Source: Gyrodactylus bullatarudis (lineage: Eukaryota; Platyhelminthes; Monogenea; Gyrodactylidea; Gyrodactylidae). From it: a stretch of DNA of 64,000 bases. The stretch spans positions 1 to 64,000 of the forward strand of contig SSNU01000011.1 in NCBI GenBank assembly GCA_012064415.1. The letters run 5' to 3'. Position 1 is the first letter of the stretch, and each line of letters starts with the position of its first letter. Of the stretch, positions 24,081 through 35,100 are shown one piece after another. Under the pieces are notes generated by a model. It was not told the origin of the DNA. It did not search any database and saw only the letters and a program-made list of their open reading frames with translations. Made by a program: the position numbers and the translations under genes.

Positions 24081-24347
24081 ATGAAGGGTTTCGCTATATT
24101 ACTCAAATTCAAGCCTACGTCGTTACCTATATCTAAAAGGAATATTACTATAAATAGAGGAGGCACTTATTTGTATCGTGAACAAACCTCAAATGAGCAC
24201 ATAGATCAGAAGTATTTCAATTATACATCTATGATGGTTTGGACCTGGATCGGATATTGCTTATGGAAACATGGATCTACCGTAGTTCATGGTTTTAATC
24301 CGCCAAGCTTAAAGTCATACTCAAATTCAGATCTTGGTGTAGAATAG
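24081..24347 (+). CDS. NDUFB2: NADH dehydrogenase 1 beta subcomplex subunit 2 (AGGG)
   Basis: A single exon of 88 aa. The N-terminal 28 residues are basic and hydrophobic, as expected for mitochondrial import. They are followed by a Gly-Gly-containing segment (NRGGTYLYREQ) in the place of the AGGG motif. A single membrane helix is centred on MMVWTWIGYCLWKHG, matching the MWFWILWRFWHD block of animal NDUFB2, and the end (SLKSYSNSDLGVE) matches the W-T-D-E-E-L-G-I tail. It is an accessory subunit of respiratory complex I in the inner membrane. The start is the ATG at 24081. A second ATG at 24087 is also possible. Confidence 0.8.
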   Translation: MKGFAILLKFKPTSLPISKRNITINRGGTYLYREQTSNEHIDQKYFNYTSMMVWTWIGYCLWKHGSTVVHGFNPPSLKSYSNSDLGVE

Positions 24348-24787
24348 ATTATTTAGCAAATAAAAATACATGTTCATCCTTAAATTGTTACCCAGCCTTT
24401 CTTTACTCATGATTTTTCACGTAATTCATAATTCTGAAATCTTTATACATCAACTGTATCTATTAAATCATATCTTGAAAAAAAACAGTTGATATTAAAC
24501 TGATATAGTTTTTGACATTTTTATTTACAAAAAATAGTGACCAATAAAAATTGAGTTTTCTTTTTCAAAACTTTACCTGATATTAGCTGGAAAAAAATTA
24601 GGTATATTGTCTATTTTAGTACCGGATATTAAGTTAACAACTGAAATCTTAAATATTAGTAAGGTAAAAATAGATTTAAATAGGTTTGGATTAATTTTGC
24701 CGAGTTCAAGATTTTTTGAAATAGAAAGTTTTCTTTATTTGATTTTAATCGAAGTGAAAATAAATATATACATAATGAATCTTGAAA

Positions 24788-27300
24788 TCATAAATAGTAG
24801 TTTTTAAAAAGATTGTGTTCATCTGGGATTTTTTCAAAAAGGAAATTGGCAATCTGTTTCGTGGATTGATACCTGAAAGTGTTGAGGTTGAGCCGGTGCT
24901 TTAATCTGACTGTGGTGGTAGTCCTTGTCAGGATAGAGTAACGAGAGTTATTACGAGTTTGATGGGGAGATCTAGATTGGCATGAGTGTTGGAGATGCAG
25001 TTTTATGATGGCTGCGGTCCTTCGGAGCCAAAGAGGGGTAAGGTTGGCAATTTGAAGTGCTGATCTGTAGCTTTGAGGGCCTAAGCAGCTGCAGAGCATG
25101 ATATATTGGATTCTTTCAAGGGCTATGGTTTTTGCAGCATTGATTGATGAAAAGATGGCTGCACCATATTCATGTATGGGAATGATAAAAGTTTTATAGA
25201 GTTGTAGTCTGAGATTTGGGTGTTTGACAAACTTCCTGAGGAGGTAGGTTCGGTAGTGAAGCCCTTTGATTACATCTGAGATGTGTTGAGAAGTGTTAAG
25301 CTTGGAGTTGTAGGTAAGGCCCAGATCGTTTATTGTTTGGGTAGTGATGTCAATAAGGGATGGTGGGGGAGGTGAATGAGGTCCTAAGAGCATGAGTTTC
25401 GTTTTGGACATGTTGAGTTCGAGGCCAATTGAGTCAAGTTTTGTTTTGATGTAGTGAAGTTCATTGAGTATAGGAGTTGGGTCATTGTTATATGGGATAA
25501 TGACTTTGATATCGTCAGCATATTTGAAATAAATAATTTGAGAGCTGCTAGGTTGAATTTCTGAGAATACTAGATTGAAGAGTAAAGGGGCAAAAATACC
25601 TCCTTGAGGAACACCTGATGTTATAGGGTGAGGAGTTGAGCATTCATCGTTAAATTTTACAAATTGAGATCTTGATGTGAGAAAGTTGATGGTCCAATTT
25701 ATGATAAATGGATTAACGTTGGCTTTAATGAGAGCAGCATGGATCGTAGAGAAAGGGAGTTTATCAAAGGCTTTTGAGATGTCCAGATACAGTACTGCCG
25801 CAGTTTTTCCTTGATAGATGAGGTCATGGGCTGTGTCAAGAAAAGATAGGAGATTAGAAGAAGTGCTCTTGTTTTCACAGAATCCGTGTTGTGATGGATC
25901 AATATTCGGGATGTTAACTTGTTCTTTGAGGAAATGAGAAATGACACTATCTATCACTGAGAGGAAGATTGGTAGGTTGGAAATGGGTCGATAATCAGAT
26001 GGAATCGTTGGTTTCTTGATTTTCGGGATTGGAGTGATTTTTATGGTTGTCCATTCCAAGGGAATATGGTTGAGGAAGATAAGTTCGTTGAGGAATTGAA
26101 CAAATCTGTTGAAAAAAGATATCGGTAGTGATAAAAGTAATTCGATTGAGTTATGATGGACATCTTTCCTTTTTTTAGATTTTGATTCAAGGAGGATATT
26201 GAAGATTAGGTCAGTAGTGATTGTCGGAAAGCTTGTGTTTTCATTTGTGGGGATGAGTGGAGGTGAGGTTCTCTGTGAGAAGACATTGATGAAGAAGTCA
26301 TTGAGGGCTGTTGCAGTTATATTTGTTTGGATAGAGTGATGTTTTTCCTTGTTAGTTAAGAAGGCTATTTTCCTCCAAGCCTTCTTGGGGTGAGTTTTTA
26401 GATCCCCAATAATTGATTGTTCAAATATTGTTTGTGAGGGAAATTGATTACTTAAGGTTGAATTAATTGATATTTTTCCAGCTGCAAGTATTAGTTCGTA
26501 GAATTTTTCTGTGTTAAAGTTGTTGGAGAAGATATAGCTGATGTTCTGATTTATAAGTGATGAGAGTAAGTTGAAATCTGTGACTTTGTGAAAGCTGGAT
26601 GAGTTGTAATATTGAGAGTGATCCATATTAGAGAAGACCAGTGCTGCGTGATCTGACGAGGGAGGGCATATGGATGATGTTAGGTTCAGGCTTGAGATGT
26701 TGGTGAAACAAAGGTCAAGAAAACTTTTTGAACGTGGTCTGGATGGAATTGTTGTGATTTGGTTTAGGCCGAGTTCACTTAAGTATGAGATTAGCAGAGA
26801 AGGGGGGAGAGGCAGATACGGAGAATAATTTGGTCGATTAAAGTCCCCTGTGATTATTGTTCCCGTGGTATTACTGCGTGGGAGATTTCTGATGAATTCG
26901 GTAATAAGGATTTCTGAAGTTAAAGAAACCGGTGGAGGATTATAGAGTAGAATAATGCGAATTGAGAGGTCTGGAAGATCGAGTGCTAAGATTTCTGATA
27001 TGTTATTGGATTTGGAGATTATTTTGTAGTCAATTGTACTGTGTATATAGGCAATGACTCCGCCGCCGTTAGATGAGGTTCTGTCGTTACGGACTGAAGA
27101 GTAGGACGGAATTGATATATCAGGGTCGAGGTGATGTGGTTTGAGCCATGACTCTGTTATAAGAATAATATCTGGTTTCTGGGTTATAGCTAATTGTTTT
27201 AAGTTGTAATAGCTAGTTAGGATTGCATTCCAAAGTATTACTTTAAGGCTCTTCTCGAAAAATTTTCTGATTCTGGTTTGGTGGCGATTTTGAGGGATGA
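24788..27300 (-). CDS. LINE ORF2: endonuclease and reverse transcriptase
   Basis: The frame is open without a stop from about 27300 to 24788, roughly 830 codons. Its first ATG is internal at 26626, after the endonuclease. Endonuclease motifs in order: ILWNA, ITESWLKPHH, GGGVIAYIH, IITGDFNRPNYSP and SDHAALVF. Reverse transcriptase motifs: YRPISNLPIF, AVLYLDISKAFDKLPF, SGVPQGGIFAPLLFNL and the catalytic FKYADDIKV. The start overlaps the end of ORF1 in another frame, so translation by re-initiation or frameshift is likely. Since nothing is broken, the copy may be recently active. Confidence 0.85.
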
Positions 27301-27626
27301 CGTTTGAAAGAGAGACTACGTCTGTTGGGTCTGGTTTGAGTAAGGTTTGGTTGGTGAATGCTTGAGTTTGAATTTGGATTGGGAGTTACAACATTGTGAT
27401 TCAAAGAAGAGTGTGTGGGTTGAGACGTTTCCGTGTTACTTTGAAGATTATTGTTTGAAGTCCTCGTTACCTGAGTCTCACTGGTCTCAGGTTGAGGAGA
27501 AGTCTTACGGTTTAAGAGTTTGGCAAGTTCGTACCTTGGTTTTGCACGTGAAATAGTGACATCTAAGGTTGTGAAATGGTTTTTGATTTGCATAAGGAGT
27601 TCTGTCGGGATGATTTGAGACCCCAT
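27243..27626 (-). CDS. LINE ORF1 (Pro/Ser/Asn-rich)
   Basis: 127 aa from ATG 27626. The N-terminal 50 residues look helical; the rest is rich in Pro, Ser, Thr, Asn and Gln, with no zinc knuckle. It sits in the ORF1 position of a LINE and overlaps ORF2. It could be truncated at the 5' end, because the element boundary is only about 70 bp upstream. An RNA-binding role is assumed from position only. Confidence 0.55.
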   Translation of the reverse strand: MGSQIIPTELLMQIKNHFTTLDVTISRAKPRYELAKLLNRKTSPQPETSETQVTRTSNNNLQSNTETSQPTHSSLNHNVVTPNPNSNSSIHQPNLTQTRPNRRSLSFKRHPSKSPPNQNQKIFREEP

Positions 27627-28014
27627 TATCTTGAAGTAGTGATTTTTGGGTTCAGGATTCGATTGGTGGTACGATGAGGTAGATTCTTGAACTTCAAGAA
27701 AACCATAAATTTCTCTTTTTATGATTAAAAAACATGACGGGAATTGTGCGGTTGAAATTTAATAAAACAAAGAAAAATCAATAAATTGACACTTGAAATT
27801 GAGATCATGCCTCTAATCCGGTTTCTAGGTGGGTGTGCACAGCTAGATGTACAAGAGGACTGTTGTAAAAAAATCCTTCTTTGGGTATGCTAACTCTAAA
27901 AACAAATAATTCAACATTTTAGATTAATAAGCTAATTATATTTTTCACCTTTAGACTTAGTATCTATCAAATTCTATGCATTATTTGGCAGTGTTCACGA
28001 GGTTGGACACAAAT

Positions 28015-28539
28015 TCAATCTATAGCCGGCACGGAACTATCTTTGAACACCATTGTTAACTGGCGTTCTATTATAAGAGAACAATTTGGGTTAATAATCA
28101 GACGAGGTAATAGGCTAATAACATGCTCGTAGTCAAAACTTACAAGCTTTGGAATTCGGCCATAGACACGCCAACCACCACTAAATATCTTCGTACCTGG
28201 CAGAACATGCTGACATATGATCGGCAGCAGTATTCTTGCATTTCGTTTCTGCACTACAGACATACGGAGATTGTTAAGTTCATCAACCATGCCGAACACC
28301 CAGGAACCTGAAACTCGTTCGCCATAGTTTCGAGCTGGAAGGTACCTTTGCTTGTCTCCATCTTCATAGCCTTGGCCTCTTTCAATGTCGAAAATTGAAA
28401 GATTAGGGTCATCATCTGCTGTGTCGTGGTCTTCTTCTAAAAACATAGAGTTGCACAATGTGGTCTGTCTGTCAGATTTGCCGGGGCGAGCTTTTTTGTT
28501 TTTTGATGGCAATTTGCACAGTATGTCCCTTGCCACCAA
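28015..28539 (-). pseudogene. Merlin/IS1595-type transposase remnant
   Basis: The frame contains SGSWVFGMVDEL, ILLPIICQHVLPGTKIF and GGWRVYGRIP. This matches the central block of Merlin and ISXO2-like transposases (G-W-V-G-G, then P-I-I-x-H-V-x-P-G-T, then D-x-W-x-x-Y). The second catalytic Asp, expected before W in SDxW, is Gly here, and the C-terminal catalytic part is missing. The C-terminus (RLIINPNCSLIIERQ) is repeated in inverted orientation at about 28545-28635 on the other strand, so the interior has been rearranged. Confidence 0.7.
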
Positions 28540-29137
28540 TGGGTTTACCTCGTCTGATTATTAACCCACATTGTTCTCTTATCATGGAACGCCAGTCAAC
28601 AATGGTGTTCGAAGATCTATCTGTGCACAACCAATCATAGAAATCTGAGAACCTGACTTCCTGGGTTAGAAGTACAACACTTAAAACAAAATCAAAAGGA
28701 CCATTGGGAAGTTCAATCAGAATTGGCCATTGAGAAGCGTGTTACCTTGTTTGAAGAGTGGTAGGGCATGATTCTTATTGATTTTTAAGTGTTAATTAAT
28801 TGATTTTTCTTTGTTTTATTAAATTTTAACCGCCCGCTTAAAATATATCCACTAACTGAACAATTTCCGTCATGTTTTTTGATCATAAAAAGAGAAATTA
28901 ATGGTTTTCTTAAAGATTTCAGTTGATAAATTAATATCCAGTACTAAAATAGACAATATACCTAATTTTTTTCCAGCTAATATCAGGTAAAGTTTTGAAA
29001 AAGAAAACTCAATTTTTATTGGTCACTTTTTCACTACACGCTGATTAGTTAAAATGCTCACTTATTGAAGTGGGTGAAAATACAAAGGTCAAAAAGTTGT
29101 TACAATAATTCAAAACAATAAAACTATATATATATTA

Positions 29138-32100
29138 TTATTGCTTTTGTTCATTTGTATCTGGAGCCAAATCATCGGAGTACATTGAGACCATTTCGTA
29201 TATCCAATTTATCAGATTTTCTTTCTGTCAGAAAAAGAAAAAATTTTATTTTTCAGTTCAAATTTTTAACATCTAAAAATACTCTAGTTTTTCGATTAAA
29301 ATGAAACTTCTTTGCATTGAATTTAAAATAGGTGAAAAAACATACCTGACAGTAACCTATTCTATATTTGGATATAATATCAAGGAAGTTATCAGCCTTT
29401 AATTTCTGATAGCAAGCCATTGACTTTTTCTTATCTTTCCCGCGAAATCTAAACTTGTACGTTGACTGACTGACTTGTTGCCAGAGAACAGCTTCCATTT
29501 GATACATGTGATAATAATAGGCAATTTTTATCTTGTCCATGTATAAATCAGTCTTCAGCATGAGATGTTTATTGCTCTCAATGACGATATTATCTAGTAT
29601 CATACGCTGGTCATTTCTCCTTTTGCATAGTGCATCAATGTATTTGGTTTCCTTATCTAGCTCCAATGACTTTTCTTCAATTTCCTTCAAATTTAACATT
29701 TTTCTATTAGACATTTTTTCAATCTTCTCAAGCGACAATTATTATACTGTATTATAATCCTATTGAAAAATTTGTAAAATTTAATGAAGAAAGTTCAACT
29801 CCTCGCCCTATAACATCAGGTGTTCCTCAAGGAGGTGTTTTTGCCCCTTAGCTTTTAAATCTCCTATTCTCAGAAATTCAAATCACTTATTTCAAATATG
29901 CTGACGATATCATAGTCATCATCCCATATACATATAGGACCCAAATACCACTAAATGAACTCCAATATATCAAGACTAAACTCGATACCATTGGCCTTGA
30001 ATTCAACATGTCTAAAACTAAACTCATGTTGTTAGGATCTCAATCTCCTCTCCTACCACCCCTAAGTGAGATCTCTACACAGACCATCAACGACTTGGGC
30101 TTTACCTACAACTCCAAGCTCGACACTTCCAAACACATCTCTGATGTAATCAAAGGGCTTCATTACCGTACTTACCTCTTTTGTACCTCAAGAAGTTTGT
30201 AAAACACCCATACCTCAAACTCCAACTCTACAAGACTTATATTATTCCCTTACATGAATATGGTTTAGCCATTTTCTCATCAATCAATGCTGCAAAAACC
30301 ACAGAGAATTCATTACATCATGCTCTTCAGCTGTTTAGGCCCTCAAAGCTACAGATCAGCACTTCAAATGGCCAACCTAACCCCTCTCCGAAGAACAGCA
30401 GTCATCATAAAACTGCATCTTCTGTCTAGATCCAATTATCAAACTCGCAATAATTCTCGATCCTAACAAGGACAACCACCATAGTCAGATTGAAGCACCA
30501 GATCAATCTCAACTCTTTCAGGCACCAATCCACAAAACAAATTGCCAACTTCCTTTTCAAAAAAATCCCAGATGACCACAATCTTTTTAAAAACTACTAT
30601 TTATAATTTCAAGATTCATTCTGAATATATATTTTCACTTCGATATAAATCAAACAAACATTTTATTCTATTACAAATTTCTATATATATATTTCTTACT
30701 TAGTTCTAATATACAAACCGCCACTTTTAAATCTGTGCCAAAATACAGATAGATGATGCAATATGTTGAGTATTTTCAAGGAAAAATTGAAAAATGGGGT
30801 CTCATTTGTATTCTAAGCATAGACACATTTCGTAGTGAGAAAAAGAGGGGTCTCTAAATAATCAATTGAATGAGAATTACATAGTCATTTGGGTGTGTAG
30901 ATTTGACATTGTAGATTAGTGTCACTACCCCTTTTTTATAAGGATGTATTGTGTGGTGATAATTAATCCCAATGTGAATCATCATGGCATGGTTTTTGAT
31001 TTGAAAAGGGATTTTAAAAAAGATTTTTAATTTGTGAAACTCAAGTTCATTTAGTTTTCATTAAGATTAAATTATGATATAATCATGGAAATTTGCAATA
31101 ATTTATAGTTTTTGAAGTTCTATCTTATGAGACTAAAATTATGACTATACGATAACCACAAAGCTAACTTCTATTAGAAATGAAATGTTGAAACTTTTAG
31201 TATCTCAAAACAAAAATATTCAAGTTTTAGAGACGTTTATATAAAAATAAATTTCGTATTTATTAAATTAAGCATGTAATTGCCGATGGAGTTTTTTTTA
31301 AGTACAAAATTCAGAATTTAGGTATGCTTTAATTTCAATGGTTGTTGGTTTAACGCCCTCTCATTGGTTTAAAAAACTCCCCAGTTTGATATATAACCTA
31401 AGTACGATTGATAATTTGGGCAGAATGGGAAAGAAAACGGGTCCTTCACCTGTATTTGAATGAATTTTTTTGACTATGAATCACTTTAAAATAAAGTTTT
31501 ATAGATAAACTTATTCAAAATTTAAGAGTGTTTCTTGGAAAAAAAATCAACTCACAATCATAGAACTTTTGATTTTATCCTCTATCCTCAGCAGTTTACG
31601 TTGCACTGCCTCTTTTGTGTTGTCAACCTTGTTTTGTTCATTCTTCAAACTCTGAGTGATCAAATCTTGACGTCTAGAAATATGTTAAAACATTCACAAA
31701 ATGAACATCCAGTATTCAAATACGAAATGAAAAAATCTTATGCTCTAAAATCTTTTGTACATCTTTTAATAAGAAATCTTTCTGGTGTTCTTGATGATAA
31801 AAAATAAAAAATTTTCAACTTTATTTTATGTATTAGATGCCCAATACATGAAGGGAGATGAACTCACTTTGAGACAGACTTTTCAAGATTAGAGAGAATC
31901 ATTTCTGCTTCACGATTTATTCGACGTTTCCGCAACTCCTTGCGATGAATTCCTGTTTTAATTTCTTTAAGTTCCGCTTGTGTAGTATCGCTTTTAATTT
32001 TAAGATTAACATCATCAAGAATCCTCAACTTTGATTCCCAAAGTAGAATACGTTTTCTAGAAAAAAGGCATCGATTTAGAAAGTTACCTGAGTAAGTTTT

Positions 32101-35100
32101 TTCGCATGAAAATTCCATGTTAATTGGTTTTTACAAGTCCCTAGTAAAAAATTGAAGAGCATATCGACACAAGTTTCAAAATTAATTCAAGATGTTCTGC
32201 ACTGATTGAGGTCCTACACTTCTACCTGGATATGTGCGGTCTATAGAGGAGTCTGAACTAATTCCTATTTCTGTCAACCTTTATTAAGAAATATCCATCA
32301 TTAGTATAACTGGCGTAAATGGCTCATGGTTAATGTTATATATAACTAGTAGTTTTAGAAAGATAACTTTTAAGCTATAACTAGGGCAGAAACTCAGGTG
32401 GCATATTTCTCGAAAAAATAGCACAAAAATAAATCAAGAATTAAGAATTTTATCCGGAATTTCTAATATAAAGTGGGAATGTGTTCGCAAAATTCCCCTT
32501 CTTACTGAAAAATTAATGGATTATTTCTTCCAAGTGTTTCGATATAGCTGAACGAATATTAGCATTAATATAGATAGAGGGAAGTCCAAAGGTTGTTACA
32601 AGAATGAGCTCATCATTGGTCCTTTTTTATACAATAGATAAGTATAAAATACTTGAACCATATATCCACAGGGTAAATGATTGATAAGATATTGTACAAT
32701 TTTATATATTAACAGCCATTGAACTTCCCTCTTTCTATTAAAGAATGAATCTAGCAATTATGTAACTGGTTACTTTTCCACAATTGGCAAAAGAATTTCG
32801 ACTCACTCAGCTTCAATCAAATTATCAACACAAGCCTTTTTATCTTCAATAGCCTGTTCAAGATTCAATGTTTCTTCGATCAGTTCTTGTTCCTTCTCTT
32901 TAAGCTTATTCATAAACATCATTTCCAGAATACGATTTTGATTTCCAGAACTTTCCTCGGTAATCTTTTTCTTGTAGAGCATTTCGTTCATACGAGTCAT
33001 GTCAGCATTCAAACCTTTAATTGTCTTTTGATGAAATTTAATCTCCTGTTGAATAATATCTAGTTCCTCTGAAAAAAAATTTTTGCATTGCATTCCAAAA
33101 GTGAAACAACTTTAATTAATCTACATATTGCATGAAAAATGTCAAGGGAACAGATTGAGCTTTTCTTTTTCCTATGGTGTATATTACACCGTATAATTCC
33201 AAAAAAATTGATTCAAAAATATTCAATTCTCATTGGCTTAAAGCGATCAACCAATAATAGGAGAGCAGTTTCCTCTCCCTAAAGCCCTATAATAAGCCTG
33301 AACAGTAAAAAATTAGTTCAAGTTGTTACACTTTTGAAAATTTCCCCTGTATAATGTACACTGTATATTATACAGTGTTAATTAGATTATAAAATAAAAA
33401 CCAAGTTATATTCACATACGTACTCTGAAGCCTCAATTTTCTAATATTTGTAACGTATAAGTTATTTGATAAATGAGTCTTTTTCTCTGATATTTCATCC
33501 TTATTCTTGAAAAGATCGACCAGTTTCTTTTGTTCTGAAAGCCATTCCTCGTCAAGCTCAGCATTTCTACGCTGGACATCCTTAAAGTTTGCAGATAGAT
33601 TGTAAAATTTCTTTTCATTTGGTCCGAAATCTGGCTCCTTAAAAGGATAAACTTTTGAATTAAGCTTACTGCAAAAATCGGGATCTGGACCCATTCTTTT
33701 TTTCCAAAATTAATTTTCACCAAAATTTTCTTGAACTAATCAAGAACAATCTAACATGAAAAAATTGTCTGTTATTATTGGCTAATGACTCTGATTGGTT
33801 AAAAAAAATTTCAATTTTTTCATTTCAAAAATTTTGAATGGGTCCGGATCCCTATTGCAAAGTGACAGGTTACAATACTTTTTTGAAAAATCTAGAGTTT
33901 ACTGCATGAGAAATGGCTAAGCCCTAATTGTGGATAGAAAATAAATCTTATTTGAAAAATTAGAAAGAAGATATATATTGGGGCCATATGTACATTTCAC
34001 AAAGCATCATCAGTGGCAATACTTTAAAAATGATAAAAGTTAAGAATTCATTAAAATAATATTTTACAAATTATGAAAGAAATAGTAAATGTCAAAGAAG
34101 AATATAATGTAAGCTCAAAAAACACCAAAACTCTCCAATAAGTAGCAACAGTGGAGAGAAAAGTGAAAAAGCTCACATAGGCCAAGGTAGTTGAAGATTA
34201 TACGAATAGTTTTTTTGAACACATAAGTTTGGTTTATATCTATTTATGAAGAATTTCTCCTTCACCCAAACGTCTGTACTGTCATCCCCTGCATTTTTGT
34301 ATAAAATAGAAAAGTTTGAGATTGAAGCTTCATGCCCTTCCTGTCTTAGATGCCTGGTCACCGCTGTGTCTTTCTTAAGATGATCGTTCCCTCTAGTTGA
34401 CAGCTTCCTAATTGTACGTCCTATATAAGAAGATCCGCAGTCACATTGGAATTTATAAATCAATAGAGTTTTTTCTTCAGGTTTCAGTAAATCTTTATGA
34501 ATTAGGTTAAACAATCTCTGAGTTTTAAATACAATTTTCAATTGTATGTTGTTATAATGTTGATTGATGAGATCAGTTAACTTTCTCATTAAATCATTAC
34601 TAAAACCATCTCCTTTGAAATTAAGTTTCATGAAAATTTTGGTCTTCTCCACTTCATCTGTGTTTTCAACGACATCTCTATCATCTGACAAGTTGATAAA
34701 TTTGTCCACAAATTTATTAGGATAACCGTTTTCCAATAAACTCGACTTCATGTTCTCTATTTCTTTAGGTATTTCCTCTGGACTTGCTATCCTTCTTATC
34801 CTCTTTCCTAGGCCAATTACTAAACCCACTTTATGTGAAACAGGACTAAAACTGGCATAATGGAGATATTTACCATTGTCAGTCTTTTTCTTGAAAATGT
34901 TTCTTTGAATTGAACCATCTTCTTTCCTAGTCAGTTTCACATCTAGGAAGCTTAAAATATCATTAGATTCTTTTTCCATGGTAAACTTTATATTTGGATG
35001 AACAGAGTTCATCTTTAAGAAAAAATCATCCGATGATACGTTAGGTTTCATCAAAATAAAAGTGTCATCGACATATCTGATGTAAACATCAGTAAAAGAA

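Larger units (their letters stand above)
24653..27695 (-). mobile_element. LINE (non-LTR retrotransposon) with open EN-RT ORF2
   Basis: A minus-strand element of about 3 kb inserted in the left TIR of the Merlin-type element. It has a short ORF1, an ORF2 with apurinic-type endonuclease and reverse transcriptase, and a 3' UTR of about 135 bp. A truncated relative at 29780-30690 shares the 3' end. The domain order fits the jockey/CR1/L2 group, but the family is not resolved. Confidence 0.85.
24536..29027. mobile_element. Merlin-type DNA transposon with about 250-bp TIRs, split by a LINE
   Basis: The sequence from 24536 (AGTGACCAATAAAAATTGAG) is repeated inverted at 29027 and downwards. The match runs about 117 bp on the left, stops where the LINE begins, and resumes at about 27696-27830, matching 28780-28910. 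The TIR is therefore about 250 bp and the left one is interrupted. The interior encodes a Merlin/IS1595-type transposase remnant (28015-28539, minus). No clear target duplication was found. It lies between NDUFB2 and the end of CCDC40. Confidence 0.75.

Noticed and set aside
24607..24807. Plus-strand ORF between NDUFB2 and the LINE
   Set aside because: It spans the Merlin TIR and the LINE 3' UTR and is low-complexity AT-rich sequence.
32060..32118. An exon at 32100 joined by a 31-nt intron to CCDC40 exon 10
   Set aside because: Phase and homology show that exon 9 (LIEAE) joins directly to KRILLWESK at 32056. The upstream open codons have no acceptor.
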